Assembly: GCA_018268955.1 (NCBI GenBank)
Contig: JAFDVO010000003.1
Location: 202,580 to 266,579 of the forward strand
From: Acidobacteriota bacterium
GTDB taxonomy: Bacteria; Acidobacteriota; Vicinamibacteria; Vicinamibacterales; CAVVIG01
Reading direction: 5' to 3'
Length of the DNA stretch: 64,000 bases
Shown: positions 27,306 through 34,851 of the stretch, piece by piece
Layout of the letters: each line of letters starts with the position of its first letter
Numbering within the stretch: the stretch's first letter is position 1
The notes under the pieces: model-generated
Databases searched by the model: none
Seen by the model: only the letters and a program-made list of their open reading frames with translations
What the model was told of the DNA's origin: nothing
Translations under genes and position numbers: made by a program

Positions 27306-27925
27306 GCGCCTGCGAGCGTCACGAGCGAGGCGGCCAGCGCACGGACCCGTTGGGGCCCCGGGTCGTCCGGGTCCCAGTTCCGGCCCAGCACTGCCGCGGG
27401 TGCGCGCCCATCGAGCTGGGTGCGCTTGCGCTGGAACCAGCGGCGGATGCCGATCTCGTTGTAGGCGCCGGCGAGGTCGCCAATGACCAGTGCCACGAAA
27501 TGCAGCCGGGCCGCTACGTCATCCGGGGTCTCTCGTTCGCCGGACTGGTAGCGCCTGAGGCTCGATACGGAGATGTCGAGCAGGTCGGCGAGCTGCTCTG
27601 CCTCGAATACTCGCGAGACGCTCTGCCACTCGAACTTCGGCACGGGCGACTGCTCGAGTGCGGTGATCAGGGTGCGGAGCATGGCCTGCACGTCAGCTGC
27701 ACTCGGGCTCTCGACATTCGCCAGTGCAGCGGCTGACGTCCGACCGATCCCTGCCGCACGTGCGCGTGCGGCCACGTGCCGTGCCCCCTCTGCATCGAAG
27801 TGTCCCACGTCCGCGCTGTCCAGAATGCCCATGGCATCTGCCCGCCGCGCCGCTTCGAAGACGAGCCTCGCGGTCGCCGGAGAGTCCGTCGGACGTCTGT
27901 CGGATGCATGTTGGACAAACGGCAT
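27302..27925 (-). CDS. Xre/MbcA/ParS-type antitoxin
   Basis: A 207-residue partner of the RES toxin. The central part is a helix-turn-helix-like region (EAEQLADLLDISVSSLRRYQ) and the C-terminus is the MbcA/ParS toxin-binding domain (IGIRRWFQRKRTQLDGRAPAAVLG). It neutralises the toxin by plugging its NAD site and usually represses its own operon. It is preceded by a near-consensus promoter with the ATG 7 bases after the -10 box and by a direct repeat suited to autoregulation. The first ~85 residues are an N-terminal extension I do not recognise. Confidence 0.85.
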   Translation of the reverse strand: MPFVQHASDRRPTDSPATARLVFEAARRADAMGILDSADVGHFDAEGARHVAARARAAGIGRTSAAALANVESPSAADVQAMLRTLITALEQSPVPKFEWQSVSRVFEAEQLADLLDISVSSLRRYQSGERETPDDVAARLHFVALVIGDLAGAYNEIGIRRWFQRKRTQLDGRAPAAVLGRNWDPDDPGPQRVRALAASLVTLAGA

Positions 27926-27942
27926 AGTCCGATGCTAGTCCG
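27925..27942 (-). promoter_or_regulatory. Candidate antitoxin operator (phased direct repeat)
   Basis: The minus strand has CGGACTA twice, 11 bases apart (27942-27936 and 27931-27925). The first copy overlaps the -10 box and the second the start codon. One-turn spacing over the promoter is what a self-repressing Xre antitoxin would need. Inference only. Confidence 0.45.
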
Positions 27943-27960
27943 GTCGTCCTGGCCCGTCAA
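27926..27960 (-). promoter_or_regulatory. Promoter of the RES/Xre operon, leaderless
   Basis: On the minus strand TTGACG (27960-27955), a 17-base spacer and TAGCAT (27937-27932) form a good sigma-70-type promoter. Only 6 bases separate the -10 box from the antitoxin ATG at 27925, so the message should start at the start codon without a leader. Confidence 0.7.
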
Positions 27961-27966
27961 GCGTCG

Positions 27967-28935
27967 CTACAACCCGGCCGCGAAGACGGCGGCGCCGAGC
28001 AACCCCGCTTCGGCGTTGAGGATCACCTTCACCGGCATGCGCTCGACGAGCGGGTGCATCGCACCCTTGTCGCGGAACGCGCGGAGGAAGCGGCCGTCAG
28101 TGAGCGCGGGGAGGATCTTCGGGGCGATGCCGCCACCAATGAAGAGCCCCGCCGTCGCCATCGCACGCAGCCCGAGGTTGCCAGCCTCGGCGCCGTAGGC
28201 ATCGACGAAGATTTCGAGCGCCTGGATGCACTGCGGGCACCGGCGGTCGAGCGCGGCGGACGTGATCGCGGCGGGCGCACCGGGCGCGTCAGGGGCGATG
28301 CCGGCCGCGCACGGGCTCGAGTGCGTCGCGCGGTGCAGGTTGGGCAGCCCCTTTCCAGATACGACATCTTCGACCTCGGCACGTCCGCGCTCCTCGCGGA
28401 GCATCCTGAGCACCGCAATGTCGCGGTCGGTCCGAGGCGCCCAGTCCGCGTGCCCCGCTTCGGTGGGTGACGGGATGAACCGCCCCTCCACGTTGTGCAG
28501 GATCGCCTGGCCGAGTCCGGTACCCGCAGCAATCAACCCCATGTTGCCGCCGCGCAGGGCAACGCCCGCCTGCAGCACGTGCAGCTCGTCGCCCTCGAGC
28601 ACCGGCACTGCGTACGCCATCGCCTCCAGATCGTTGAGCAGCTTCACGTGCGTGATGCCGAACCGCTGGCTCACGTCGAGCGCGTCGATCGTGAAGGGCA
28701 CGTTCGTCAGCTCCGCCTGCGATCCGAGCACGGGACCGGCGACGCCAAACGCCGCCGCCCCGATGCGCGCCTGCCTGACGTGCTCATCGGCGGCGAAGGC
28801 CGCAATCATCTCGCTCAGGCTCTCGAACTCGGTCGTGCTGAACGAGCGAACGTGCAGCGGCTCCGGCCTGACGGGCTGCGGGTCGAATAGGCCCAGGAGC
28901 GTCTTGGTCCCGCCGACATCACCCGCGAGGATCAT
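27967..28935 (-). CDS. glk: Glucokinase (Glk family)
   Basis: A 322-residue ATP-dependent glucokinase of the proteobacterial Glk type. The phosphate-1 motif LAGDVGGTKT is at the N-terminus, AAGTGLGQA is the adenosine/phosphate-2 region, and EAGHADWAPR is the family glucose-binding loop. GLFIGGGIAPKILP near the C-terminus is also typical. It phosphorylates glucose to glucose 6-phosphate for glycolysis and for nucleotide-sugar synthesis. Its stop lies 6 bases from the -35 box of the RES/Xre promoter, so read-through into that system is possible. ATG at 28935. Confidence 0.93.
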   Translation of the reverse strand: MILAGDVGGTKTLLGLFDPQPVRPEPLHVRSFSTTEFESLSEMIAAFAADEHVRQARIGAAAFGVAGPVLGSQAELTNVPFTIDALDVSQRFGITHVKLLNDLEAMAYAVPVLEGDELHVLQAGVALRGGNMGLIAAGTGLGQAILHNVEGRFIPSPTEAGHADWAPRTDRDIAVLRMLREERGRAEVEDVVSGKGLPNLHRATHSSPCAAGIAPDAPGAPAAITSAALDRRCPQCIQALEIFVDAYGAEAGNLGLRAMATAGLFIGGGIAPKILPALTDGRFLRAFRDKGAMHPLVERMPVKVILNAEAGLLGAAVFAAGL

Positions 28936-28969
28936 GCGAATGGCTCTCTGGGAGGCAGCAGCGCGCAGG

Positions 28970-28998
28970 TTGACATGGCTGCCATTCTCGCATCATCT
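28970..28998 (+). promoter_or_regulatory. Candidate promoter of the BRCT-TPR gene
   Basis: A consensus TTGACA (28970-28975) is followed at 15-18 bases by weak -10 candidates (CATCAT, TCATCT). The predicted start would give a ~30-base leader to the ATG at 29034. Confidence 0.35.
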
Positions 28999-29033
28999 TG
29001 GAACCGGCAGTCCCCACCGACACAGGCACACAG

Positions 29034-30146
29034 ATGGCTACTCCGTCGCCCGAGCCACACACGTCCCGTTCGCTTGCGGGTGAGCTGGTCGTCTTCACCG
29101 GCAAGCTGAGCACGCTCGGCCGGAAGGCCGCCCGGCACTTGGTGGAGCGTCTCGGTGGTGCCACGGCAGACGACGTGAACGCGCGCGTGACGATGCTGGT
29201 GATCGGAGACGAAGGCTTTGCGGGCGGCGCAAGCACGAGCAACAAGATCAAGCGCGTCGAGGAGCTCAACGCGCAGCACGGCCTGTCGATTAAGGTGCTG
29301 ACCGAAGCGCAGTTCTGCGAGTGCACGGGGCAGCCAACCCCCGCCGAGCTGACAGGGCAGTACTACGCGACGCGCGATCTGCTCGCGCGGTATCGCTCGC
29401 TGCGCGAGGACCATCTCCGGTACCTGGCGAAGTACGGGATCATCAAGCCGGTCCTCAGGACGAACGCCGACACGTTCTTCGCCTTCCAGGATCTCGCGCC
29501 CATCCGGCAGGCCAACGAGGAGATGGGGCAGGGCGCCTCGTTCAGGAGCGTGCTCCGTTCTCTGCTGGCGTCACGGCAGGGGCAGCTGGCCTTCGACTTC
29601 AGCCTCGAAGCCGCCCCCGCTCGCATCGTCACGCTGCAGCCGAGGCCGCCGCGGCAACGACCGGACGCACAGCCCGCGCGCGACACCCATGCGGCTGAGG
29701 AGTACTTCCGGCAGGCCTCCGCGCTGGACGATGGCAACGAGGCAACGCTGGAACAGGCCGCCGAGCTGTACCGCAAGGCGCTCGAGGCCGACCCGCACCT
29801 GGTCGCCGCGATCATCAACCTCGCGAACATCCACTACACGCATCAGGAGATCGCCGAAGCGCAGGCGCTCTACGAGCGCGCGATTGGACTCGAGGCGGAC
29901 TTCTTCGAGGCGCACTTCAACCTCGGGAACATCCACCACGACCTCGGCGAGTTCGACGAGGCGCGTGCCTGCTACGACCAGGCGCTGCTGCTGAACCCGT
30001 ACTACGCGGACACGCACTTCTACATGGCGGTGACGCTCGAGAAGATGGGGCTGTCACAGGAGGCGAAGCCGCACTGGCGCTCGTACCAGCAGCTGGCGCC
30101 GCAGGGCGAGTGGGTCGAGCTCGCGCGCGAGTTCTCGGAATCGTGA
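29034..30146 (+). CDS. BRCT domain protein with MerR-like middle and TPR repeats
   Basis: A 370-residue protein. Residues ~15-95 form a BRCT domain (LAGELVVFTGKLSTLGRKAA; LVIGDEG), as in NAD-dependent DNA ligase. Residues ~110-185 look like a MerR-type winged helix (HLRYLAKYGIIKPVL; FAFQDLAPIRQANEEMGQG). The C-terminal ~150 residues are TPR repeats (AAELYRKALEADPHLVAAI; FFEAHFNLGNIHHDLGEFDEA). No catalytic motif is visible, so I suggest a scaffold or regulator recognising DNA or a phosphoprotein. ATG 29034 is preferred over a TTG at 28998. Confidence 0.8.
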   Translation: MATPSPEPHTSRSLAGELVVFTGKLSTLGRKAARHLVERLGGATADDVNARVTMLVIGDEGFAGGASTSNKIKRVEELNAQHGLSIKVLTEAQFCECTGQPTPAELTGQYYATRDLLARYRSLREDHLRYLAKYGIIKPVLRTNADTFFAFQDLAPIRQANEEMGQGASFRSVLRSLLASRQGQLAFDFSLEAAPARIVTLQPRPPRQRPDAQPARDTHAAEEYFRQASALDDGNEATLEQAAELYRKALEADPHLVAAIINLANIHYTHQEIAEAQALYERAIGLEADFFEAHFNLGNIHHDLGEFDEARACYDQALLLNPYYADTHFYMAVTLEKMGLSQEAKPHWRSYQQLAPQGEWVELAREFSES

Positions 30147-30148
30147 CA

Positions 30149-30385
30149 CTGCAGATGGCAGGATTCAGATTGCAGGTCGTGCTCGGTGCACACGCGGGTG
30201 GCTGTGAACGGGCGCCCGCTCGGGCGCGGAGCGCACACCCGTGACAAGTGCCCTCGTCGCGAGCACCCAAGGGGGCTGTTCACGGACAGGACCCGCCATG
30301 GGCTCACATGAAAAACGGCGGGCTCGCACCCGCCGTCAATCTGCGATCGCAGTTTCAATCTGCAATCTGCAATCAGGAACCTGAA
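30149..30385. repeat. Inverted pair of heptamer arrays (TGCAATC type)
   Basis: Left block 30149-30176: CTGCAGA, TGGCAGG, ATTCAGA, TTGCAGG. Right block 30337-30385: seven units including CAATCTG, ATCTGCA twice and ATCAGGA, in the opposite orientation. They flank ~160 bases that contain the terminator at 30311, between convergent genes. Confidence 0.7.
30311..30336 (-). terminator. Rho-independent terminator of the infA operon
   Basis: On the minus strand an 8-bp perfect stem ACGGCGGG/CCCGCCGT with a 6-base loop is followed directly by TTTTT. It lies 55 bases downstream of the last gene of the infA-helicase-small protein operon. This is the clearest intrinsic terminator in the window. Confidence 0.85.
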
Positions 30386-30391
30386 ACTTCC

Positions 30392-30637
30392 CTAGTAGCC
30401 GTACTCGCGCTTTTTCGGTGTGCGGCGCAGCTTGAAGAACTGGCAGTCCGGGCACCAGGCGTCGGGGTTGAAGCTGGTGCCGGCAATCGGGAGCACGTCG
30501 CGGTGCCCGCAGCACTCGGGCCCGTCTTCGGGTGGGCGGCGCCAGCGGCACGACTTGAACTTGATGACAGCCGCCGAGACCGTCGGGGTTTCAGCGGGTT
30601 TTTCGTCGGGAGGAGCAGGCGAAAACGTATCTGACAT
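30392..30637 (-). CDS. Small putative zinc-binding protein
   Basis: An 81-residue protein with cysteines at 30, 42, 43, 62 and 65 plus His45, ending in a basic tail (KLRRTPKKREYGY). CPDC at 62-65 and the upstream Cys/His group look like a small zinc ribbon. The function is not recognised. It starts 6 bases after the helicase stop and is followed by a strong terminator, so it is the last gene of the infA-helicase operon, which suggests a role near translation or RNA metabolism. Confidence 0.7.
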   Translation of the reverse strand: MSDTFSPAPPDEKPAETPTVSAAVIKFKSCRWRRPPEDGPECCGHRDVLPIAGTSFNPDAWCPDCQFFKLRRTPKKREYGY

Positions 30638-30643
30638 CGCCTC

Positions 30644-31921
30644 TCATTCTAAGGCAACGCCGACGGACTTTTCCATGCTGGTCCACACATCACGCTCTGC
30701 TGGAGTGACGAGCGTGATCGCGTTGCCAACCTCGTCCGCACGTCCCGTGCGACCCACGCGATGCACGTAGGTTTCCGGTGAGTCGGGCAGTTCGTAGTTG
30801 ATCACGGTGTGGATGCCGGAGATGTCCAGCCCGCGCGCGGCGATGTCGGTGGCGACGAGGACCTTGTAGCGACCGCCCTTGAATCCTTCGACGGCCACAC
30901 GCCGCTGATCCTGCGTGCGATCGGCGTGCAGCGCCGCACAGCGGATGCCCGCGGCCTGCAGACGCTGCGCGAGCCGGTCGGCGCCGATCTTCGTGCGCGA
31001 GAAAACGAGGACGGGGCCTTCAGGGCGTCGCAGGTGTTGGATGAGCCACTCGAGCTTGCCCGATTCCTCGACGAACTCGGCGCGGTGCGTGATCGACTTC
31101 GCCGCGCGGCTCCGCTGGCCGACCTGGATGTACTTCGGGTCGCGCTGGATTTCCCTGGCCTGCTTGACGATCTCCTCGGGCACGGTGGCCGAGAACAGGA
31201 GCGTCTGTCGCTCCGCAGGCAGTGCGTCGATGATGCGGCGGACGTCGGGCCAGAAGCCCATGTCCATCATGCGATCCGCCTCATCGAGAATCAGCAGCTC
31301 GATGCCGCTCAGGTTCGCGTTCTGCTGCCGCATGTGATCCATCAGTCGGCCGGGCGTGGCCACGATGATGTCGACACCGGCCTTGAGGGCACGCTCCTGG
31401 CCACCCATCTCGACGCCGCCGTAGATCGCGGCGCTCGTGACGTTCGTGTGATACGCGAGGCCGTGGATCTCGTCCTCGATCTGCACGGCCAGCTCACGCG
31501 TGGGCGCAAGCACGAGCACGCGGCTGCGTGGACCGCCGGGAGCACCGTCCGCGTGGGCGTGCCGCGCGGGCTTCGTGAGCAGGTGCTGCAGCGTGGGGAC
31601 CACGAAGGCGCAGGTCTTGCCGGTGCCGGTCTCAGCGCAGCCGATCAGATCCTCGCCCGCGAGCGCCAGGTGGATGACGGCGCTCTGGATCGGGCGCGTC
31701 TCCTTGTACCCGAGATCGCGTGTGCCTTCGAGGAGGCGGTGGTCGAGCCCGAGCGACGCGAACGCGACGGGGGCCGTATCGACCGAGGTCGGCTGGAGCG
31801 AAATCGGCGTGGGGCTCGCCATCGGCGCGAACGTGCGTGTGCGCGGGCGCCGTGGGCCCGACCGCGGCTTGCCGCCGCGGCGCCGTGAGGAATGACGGGA
31901 CTCTGTTGTCTTGGGTTGCAA
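30644..31921 (-). CDS. DEAD-box ATP-dependent RNA helicase
   Basis: A helicase of the RhlE/DeaD type with all motifs: Q motif (GYKETRPIQ), I (AETGTGKT), Ia (PTRELA), Ib (TPGR), II (DEAD), III (SAT), V (ATDIAARGLD) and VI (HRVGRTGR). It unwinds RNA duplexes in ribosome assembly or decay. The frame opens with a TTG at 31921, giving an Arg-rich N-terminal tail (RRRGGKPRSGPRRPRTRT) that may bind RNA; an ATG at 31822 is a shorter alternative. It lies 11 bases after infA, a sensible pairing for cold or translation stress. Confidence 0.93.
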   Translation of the reverse strand: MQPKTTESRHSSRRRGGKPRSGPRRPRTRTFAPMASPTPISLQPTSVDTAPVAFASLGLDHRLLEGTRDLGYKETRPIQSAVIHLALAGEDLIGCAETGTGKTCAFVVPTLQHLLTKPARHAHADGAPGGPRSRVLVLAPTRELAVQIEDEIHGLAYHTNVTSAAIYGGVEMGGQERALKAGVDIIVATPGRLMDHMRQQNANLSGIELLILDEADRMMDMGFWPDVRRIIDALPAERQTLLFSATVPEEIVKQAREIQRDPKYIQVGQRSRAAKSITHRAEFVEESGKLEWLIQHLRRPEGPVLVFSRTKIGADRLAQRLQAAGIRCAALHADRTQDQRRVAVEGFKGGRYKVLVATDIAARGLDISGIHTVINYELPDSPETYVHRVGRTGRADEVGNAITLVTPAERDVWTSMEKSVGVALE

Positions 31922-31932
31922 ATCGTTCGTGG

Positions 31933-32151
31933 CTAGCGTGCGCGGAACGTGATGATGCCCCGGACCGGGTCGTACGGCGAAACGCCGACGGTCACGCGGT
32001 CGCCCGGCACCACCTTGATGCGGAAACGCCGCATGCGGCCGCTGAGCTGAGCGAGCACCTCGTGACCGGCGTCACACTGCACGCGGTAGAGACCGCCCGA
32101 GTGAACCGCCACCACGGTGCCCTGCATGTCGATGAGATCGTCCTTGCTCAA
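31933..32151 (-). CDS. infA: Translation initiation factor IF-1
   Basis: A 72-residue S1/OB-fold protein that binds the ribosomal A site during initiation. DLIDMQGTVVAVHSGGLYRVQ, HEVLAQLSGRMRR and VPGDRVTVGVSPYD match IF-1 along its length. The start codon is TTG, preceded at 9 bases by AAAGGA, which fixes the start. It is the first gene of an operon with the helicase and the small zinc protein. The upstream 129 bases hold a heptamer array and no other gene. Confidence 0.93.
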   Translation of the reverse strand: MSKDDLIDMQGTVVAVHSGGLYRVQCDAGHEVLAQLSGRMRRFRIKVVPGDRVTVGVSPYDPVRGIITFRAR

Positions 32152-32243
32152 ACGCCAGCAATCCTTTCAGAAATGACTTTCGTTACGCCAAGCATTGTGC
32201 CACAAGGGGCGGATCAATCCCTAAAGCGCTAACCACCCCCAAT

Positions 32244-32278
32244 GCGAATTGCCAATCGCTGAATGCTGATTGCCAGAG
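32244..32278. repeat. Heptamer array (GCTAATC type)
   Basis: Five 7-base units in phase: GCGAATT, GCCAATC, GCTGAAT, GCTGATT, GCCAGAG. It touches the 3' end of the acyl-ligase gene (stop at 32281). Related arrays lie at 39417 and 59339. Confidence 0.7.
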
Positions 32279-32280
32279 GG

Positions 32281-34821
32281 TTACAGGTCGCGGACCGCCT
32301 GCTCGACCTGCCGGGCGAGCTGCTCGTAGTCGTCACCGCCGAGGTGGAGCGGCGCGCCGAACGCGACGCGCGCAGGGCCGGATTTCGGCCATTTCCACGT
32401 GTGGTGAAGGATCCGGTCAAGGCCCTCGACCCGCACGGGCACGACCGGCACGTCCAGCCTGGAAGCAATCATGCCGATCCCGGCCTTGAACGGCCGTATC
32501 TCACCCGCGTCGGTCCGCTGGCCCTCGGGGAAGATCAGCACCGAATAGCCGTCCTGCAGCACATCCCCGATGTAGCGGAGCGTCTGGCGCGTGCCCGCTT
32601 CCCGCTGCGGCAGCGGGAACGCGTTGAAGAACAGCGCGGCCAGGTAGTAATTGAGGCTGTTCGTCGCCCATGCGCTGCGGCTGAACTGCTCAGGGAAGAA
32701 GTGCGCCTTGAAGAACTCCTTCGCCATGGCCGGCGCCACGCGGTATCGCAGCCGTGGCGGCAGAGCCATCAGCACGACCGGCACGTCGAAGTGGCTCTGG
32801 TGGTTCACCGCAAAGATGACGGGCCGCTCGAGTGACCGGAGATGTTCGAGCCCTTCGACCTTCAGGCGCACGAAGAGGCGGCCGAGCGGCAGGATCCACG
32901 TCGGCAGGCTGATCCGCCGGAGGAACGTTGCCGGCCCCGAGCGGTTCCAGCGCGGGAAGTCCACCGGCTCGCCGGCGCCAGACGGGGCCGCCTCGGCACC
33001 CTGTTCGACGATCGCCTTCAGGTCCGACACGCTGCGCGCAGCGGCGAAGCGCCCTTCGTCGATCCGGGCGCCGAAGGCGTCCTCGAGCGCGACCATCAGC
33101 TCGACCCGCTCGAGCGAGCTGAGACCGAGTTCATCGATAGTGGCCGTGGGCGATACGGCGTCCCGACCGGCATACTTCGCGACGAGCGCAGCCAGTGCAT
33201 CGCTCGTCCCCTGCACATGGCGCGAGGTCGCGCCGCCGCTCTTCACCCACTCCCGGACGACCGCCCGCTTCAGCTTCCGCGTCCCCTCGGTGCGCGGCAG
33301 CTCCGGCTCGGGCCAGGCGAAGCCGCGCCTGATCTTCTGGTGATCGTCCAGCCGCGCATTCGCCTCGCGCACGACGGCATCGACATCAACGCCAGCATCC
33401 AGCACGAGCACGGCATTCACGCGCTCGTTGCCGCCGCCGGCGGCGCTGACGCCGACAACCGCCGAGTCGCGCACCCCTGGGACGGCGTTGAGCACCTTCT
33501 CGACATCCTCGGGGAAGACGTTCAGCCCCTCGGGCGTGACGATCATCTCCTTCTTGCGCCCGCGGATGAACACCTGGCCGTCGGGGCCGATCTCGCCGAT
33601 GTCCCCCGTGTGGAACCAGCCGTCCTCGAAAGCCTTCGCCGTTTCGTCCGCTGCGTTGAAGTACCCCTGCGTGACGTTCTCGCCCCGGACGAGGATCTCG
33701 CCGTCCTCGGCCACCTTCATCTCGACGCCGGCAATCGCCTTCCCGACCGACCCGCGCTGCGTCCCGAATGGATGGTTGAGCGTGACGATGGGCGCCGTCT
33801 CGGTGAGGCCGTATCCCTGGATGACCGCGAACCCGAGGTCGCCCCACCACTTCTCGAGCTCCGCATCGAGCGGCGCCGCGCCGACCACGAAGGCCCAGAA
33901 CTTCGCGCCGAACAACCGATGCACATCGCGGTGGTGCCACCATCGCCCTGCGATGCGGGTGACCGCGCGGAGCGCGCCGCTCCCCTGCAGCCCTGGTGTG
34001 CGCACACGCCCCGCATCCTTCGACGTGGCCGCGGCCCGCAGGGCGTAGTCGCGCAGCACGTCGAGGATCTTCGGCACTGAGACCAGGACGGACACACGGC
34101 GTTTCCTGATCTGCTCGGTGATCTCCACCGGGTTGTAGCCGCGCATGAACACGACGACGCCGGCGAGCATCGGCGGGATGAACGTCGCCATCGCCTGGCC
34201 GAACATGTGGCTCAGGGGGAGCAGGTTCAGGAACCGCAGGGGATTGAACGGCGTGGCGTACTTGCGGTACTTCAGGACCTCGGTCTCGACCGGGACGATG
34301 TTCGCGAGGACATTGCGGTGGGTGATGACCACGCCCTTCGGATCGGCGGTCGCACCCGACGTGAAGATGATCTCCGCCACATCGTCGCGCACGATCTCGA
34401 CCGTCGGTGGGGTGCCCGTCGCTGCCCAGTCCAGCTCATGCAACTGCCGCGTTGGCGTAGGGGCGAGCCCCCGAACTGGCGGAACGTCCTGTCCGACAAG
34501 GACGAGCTTCGCCTCCACGATGTCGGCGACGCGCACCAGAAAATCCGGTGAGGATCGGTAGTCGATCGGGACGACAATCACGCCGACGAGCAGGCAGCCC
34601 CAGAACGCGACGATCCATTCGGGCCGGTTCTCGCTGAAGATGACGACCTTGTCGCCCTTCGTGAGCCCTGCCGCAGCGAGCTGCGCCGCGAAGGCGCGGG
34701 AGGCGCGGCCGACCTCCTCGTAGGTGAACGTACGTGTGCGGAACGAATCGTCGTGCACCACGAAGTCGCCGTGTGAGGCGGCGAGGTCCTCGAAGAAGTC
34801 GATGAGCGTGGTGCGGCGCAC
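32281..34821 (-). CDS. Acyl-AMP ligase / acyl carrier protein / PlsC acyltransferase fusion
   Basis: An 846-residue three-domain enzyme. Residues 1 to ~525 form an AMP-dependent acyl ligase (P-loop TSGATADPKG at 154-163, YGLTE at 337-341, TGD at 406-408). Residues ~535-610 form an acyl carrier domain with the phosphopantetheine serine near 569 in DELGLSSLERVEL. From ~640 comes a PlsC-type acyltransferase (NHQSHFD at 673-679, FPEGQRT). It would activate a fatty acid, load it on its own carrier and transfer it to a lysophospholipid or another acceptor. The GTG at 34821 lies 6 bases after a CATAAT box. Confidence 0.9.
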   Translation of the reverse strand: MRRTTLIDFFEDLAASHGDFVVHDDSFRTRTFTYEEVGRASRAFAAQLAAAGLTKGDKVVIFSENRPEWIVAFWGCLLVGVIVVPIDYRSSPDFLVRVADIVEAKLVLVGQDVPPVRGLAPTPTRQLHELDWAATGTPPTVEIVRDDVAEIIFTSGATADPKGVVITHRNVLANIVPVETEVLKYRKYATPFNPLRFLNLLPLSHMFGQAMATFIPPMLAGVVVFMRGYNPVEITEQIRKRRVSVLVSVPKILDVLRDYALRAAATSKDAGRVRTPGLQGSGALRAVTRIAGRWWHHRDVHRLFGAKFWAFVVGAAPLDAELEKWWGDLGFAVIQGYGLTETAPIVTLNHPFGTQRGSVGKAIAGVEMKVAEDGEILVRGENVTQGYFNAADETAKAFEDGWFHTGDIGEIGPDGQVFIRGRKKEMIVTPEGLNVFPEDVEKVLNAVPGVRDSAVVGVSAAGGGNERVNAVLVLDAGVDVDAVVREANARLDDHQKIRRGFAWPEPELPRTEGTRKLKRAVVREWVKSGGATSRHVQGTSDALAALVAKYAGRDAVSPTATIDELGLSSLERVELMVALEDAFGARIDEGRFAAARSVSDLKAIVEQGAEAAPSGAGEPVDFPRWNRSGPATFLRRISLPTWILPLGRLFVRLKVEGLEHLRSLERPVIFAVNHQSHFDVPVVLMALPPRLRYRVAPAMAKEFFKAHFFPEQFSRSAWATNSLNYYLAALFFNAFPLPQREAGTRQTLRYIGDVLQDGYSVLIFPEGQRTDAGEIRPFKAGIGMIASRLDVPVVPVRVEGLDRILHHTWKWPKSGPARVAFGAPLHLGGDDYEQLARQVEQAVRDL

Positions 34822-34827
34822 GTGTGA

Positions 34828-34835
34828 ATTATGAT
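34828..34835. promoter_or_regulatory. Shared divergent -10 element (acyl-ligase / M18 peptidase)
   Basis: The bases ATTATGAT read TATGAT on the plus strand (34830-34835) and CATAAT on the minus strand (34833-34828). The minus box is 6 bases from the ligase GTG; the plus box is 16 bases from the M18 ATG at 34852. Both messages would have almost no leader. Confidence 0.5.
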
Positions 34836-34851
34836 GGAACGCAGGTTCAGG

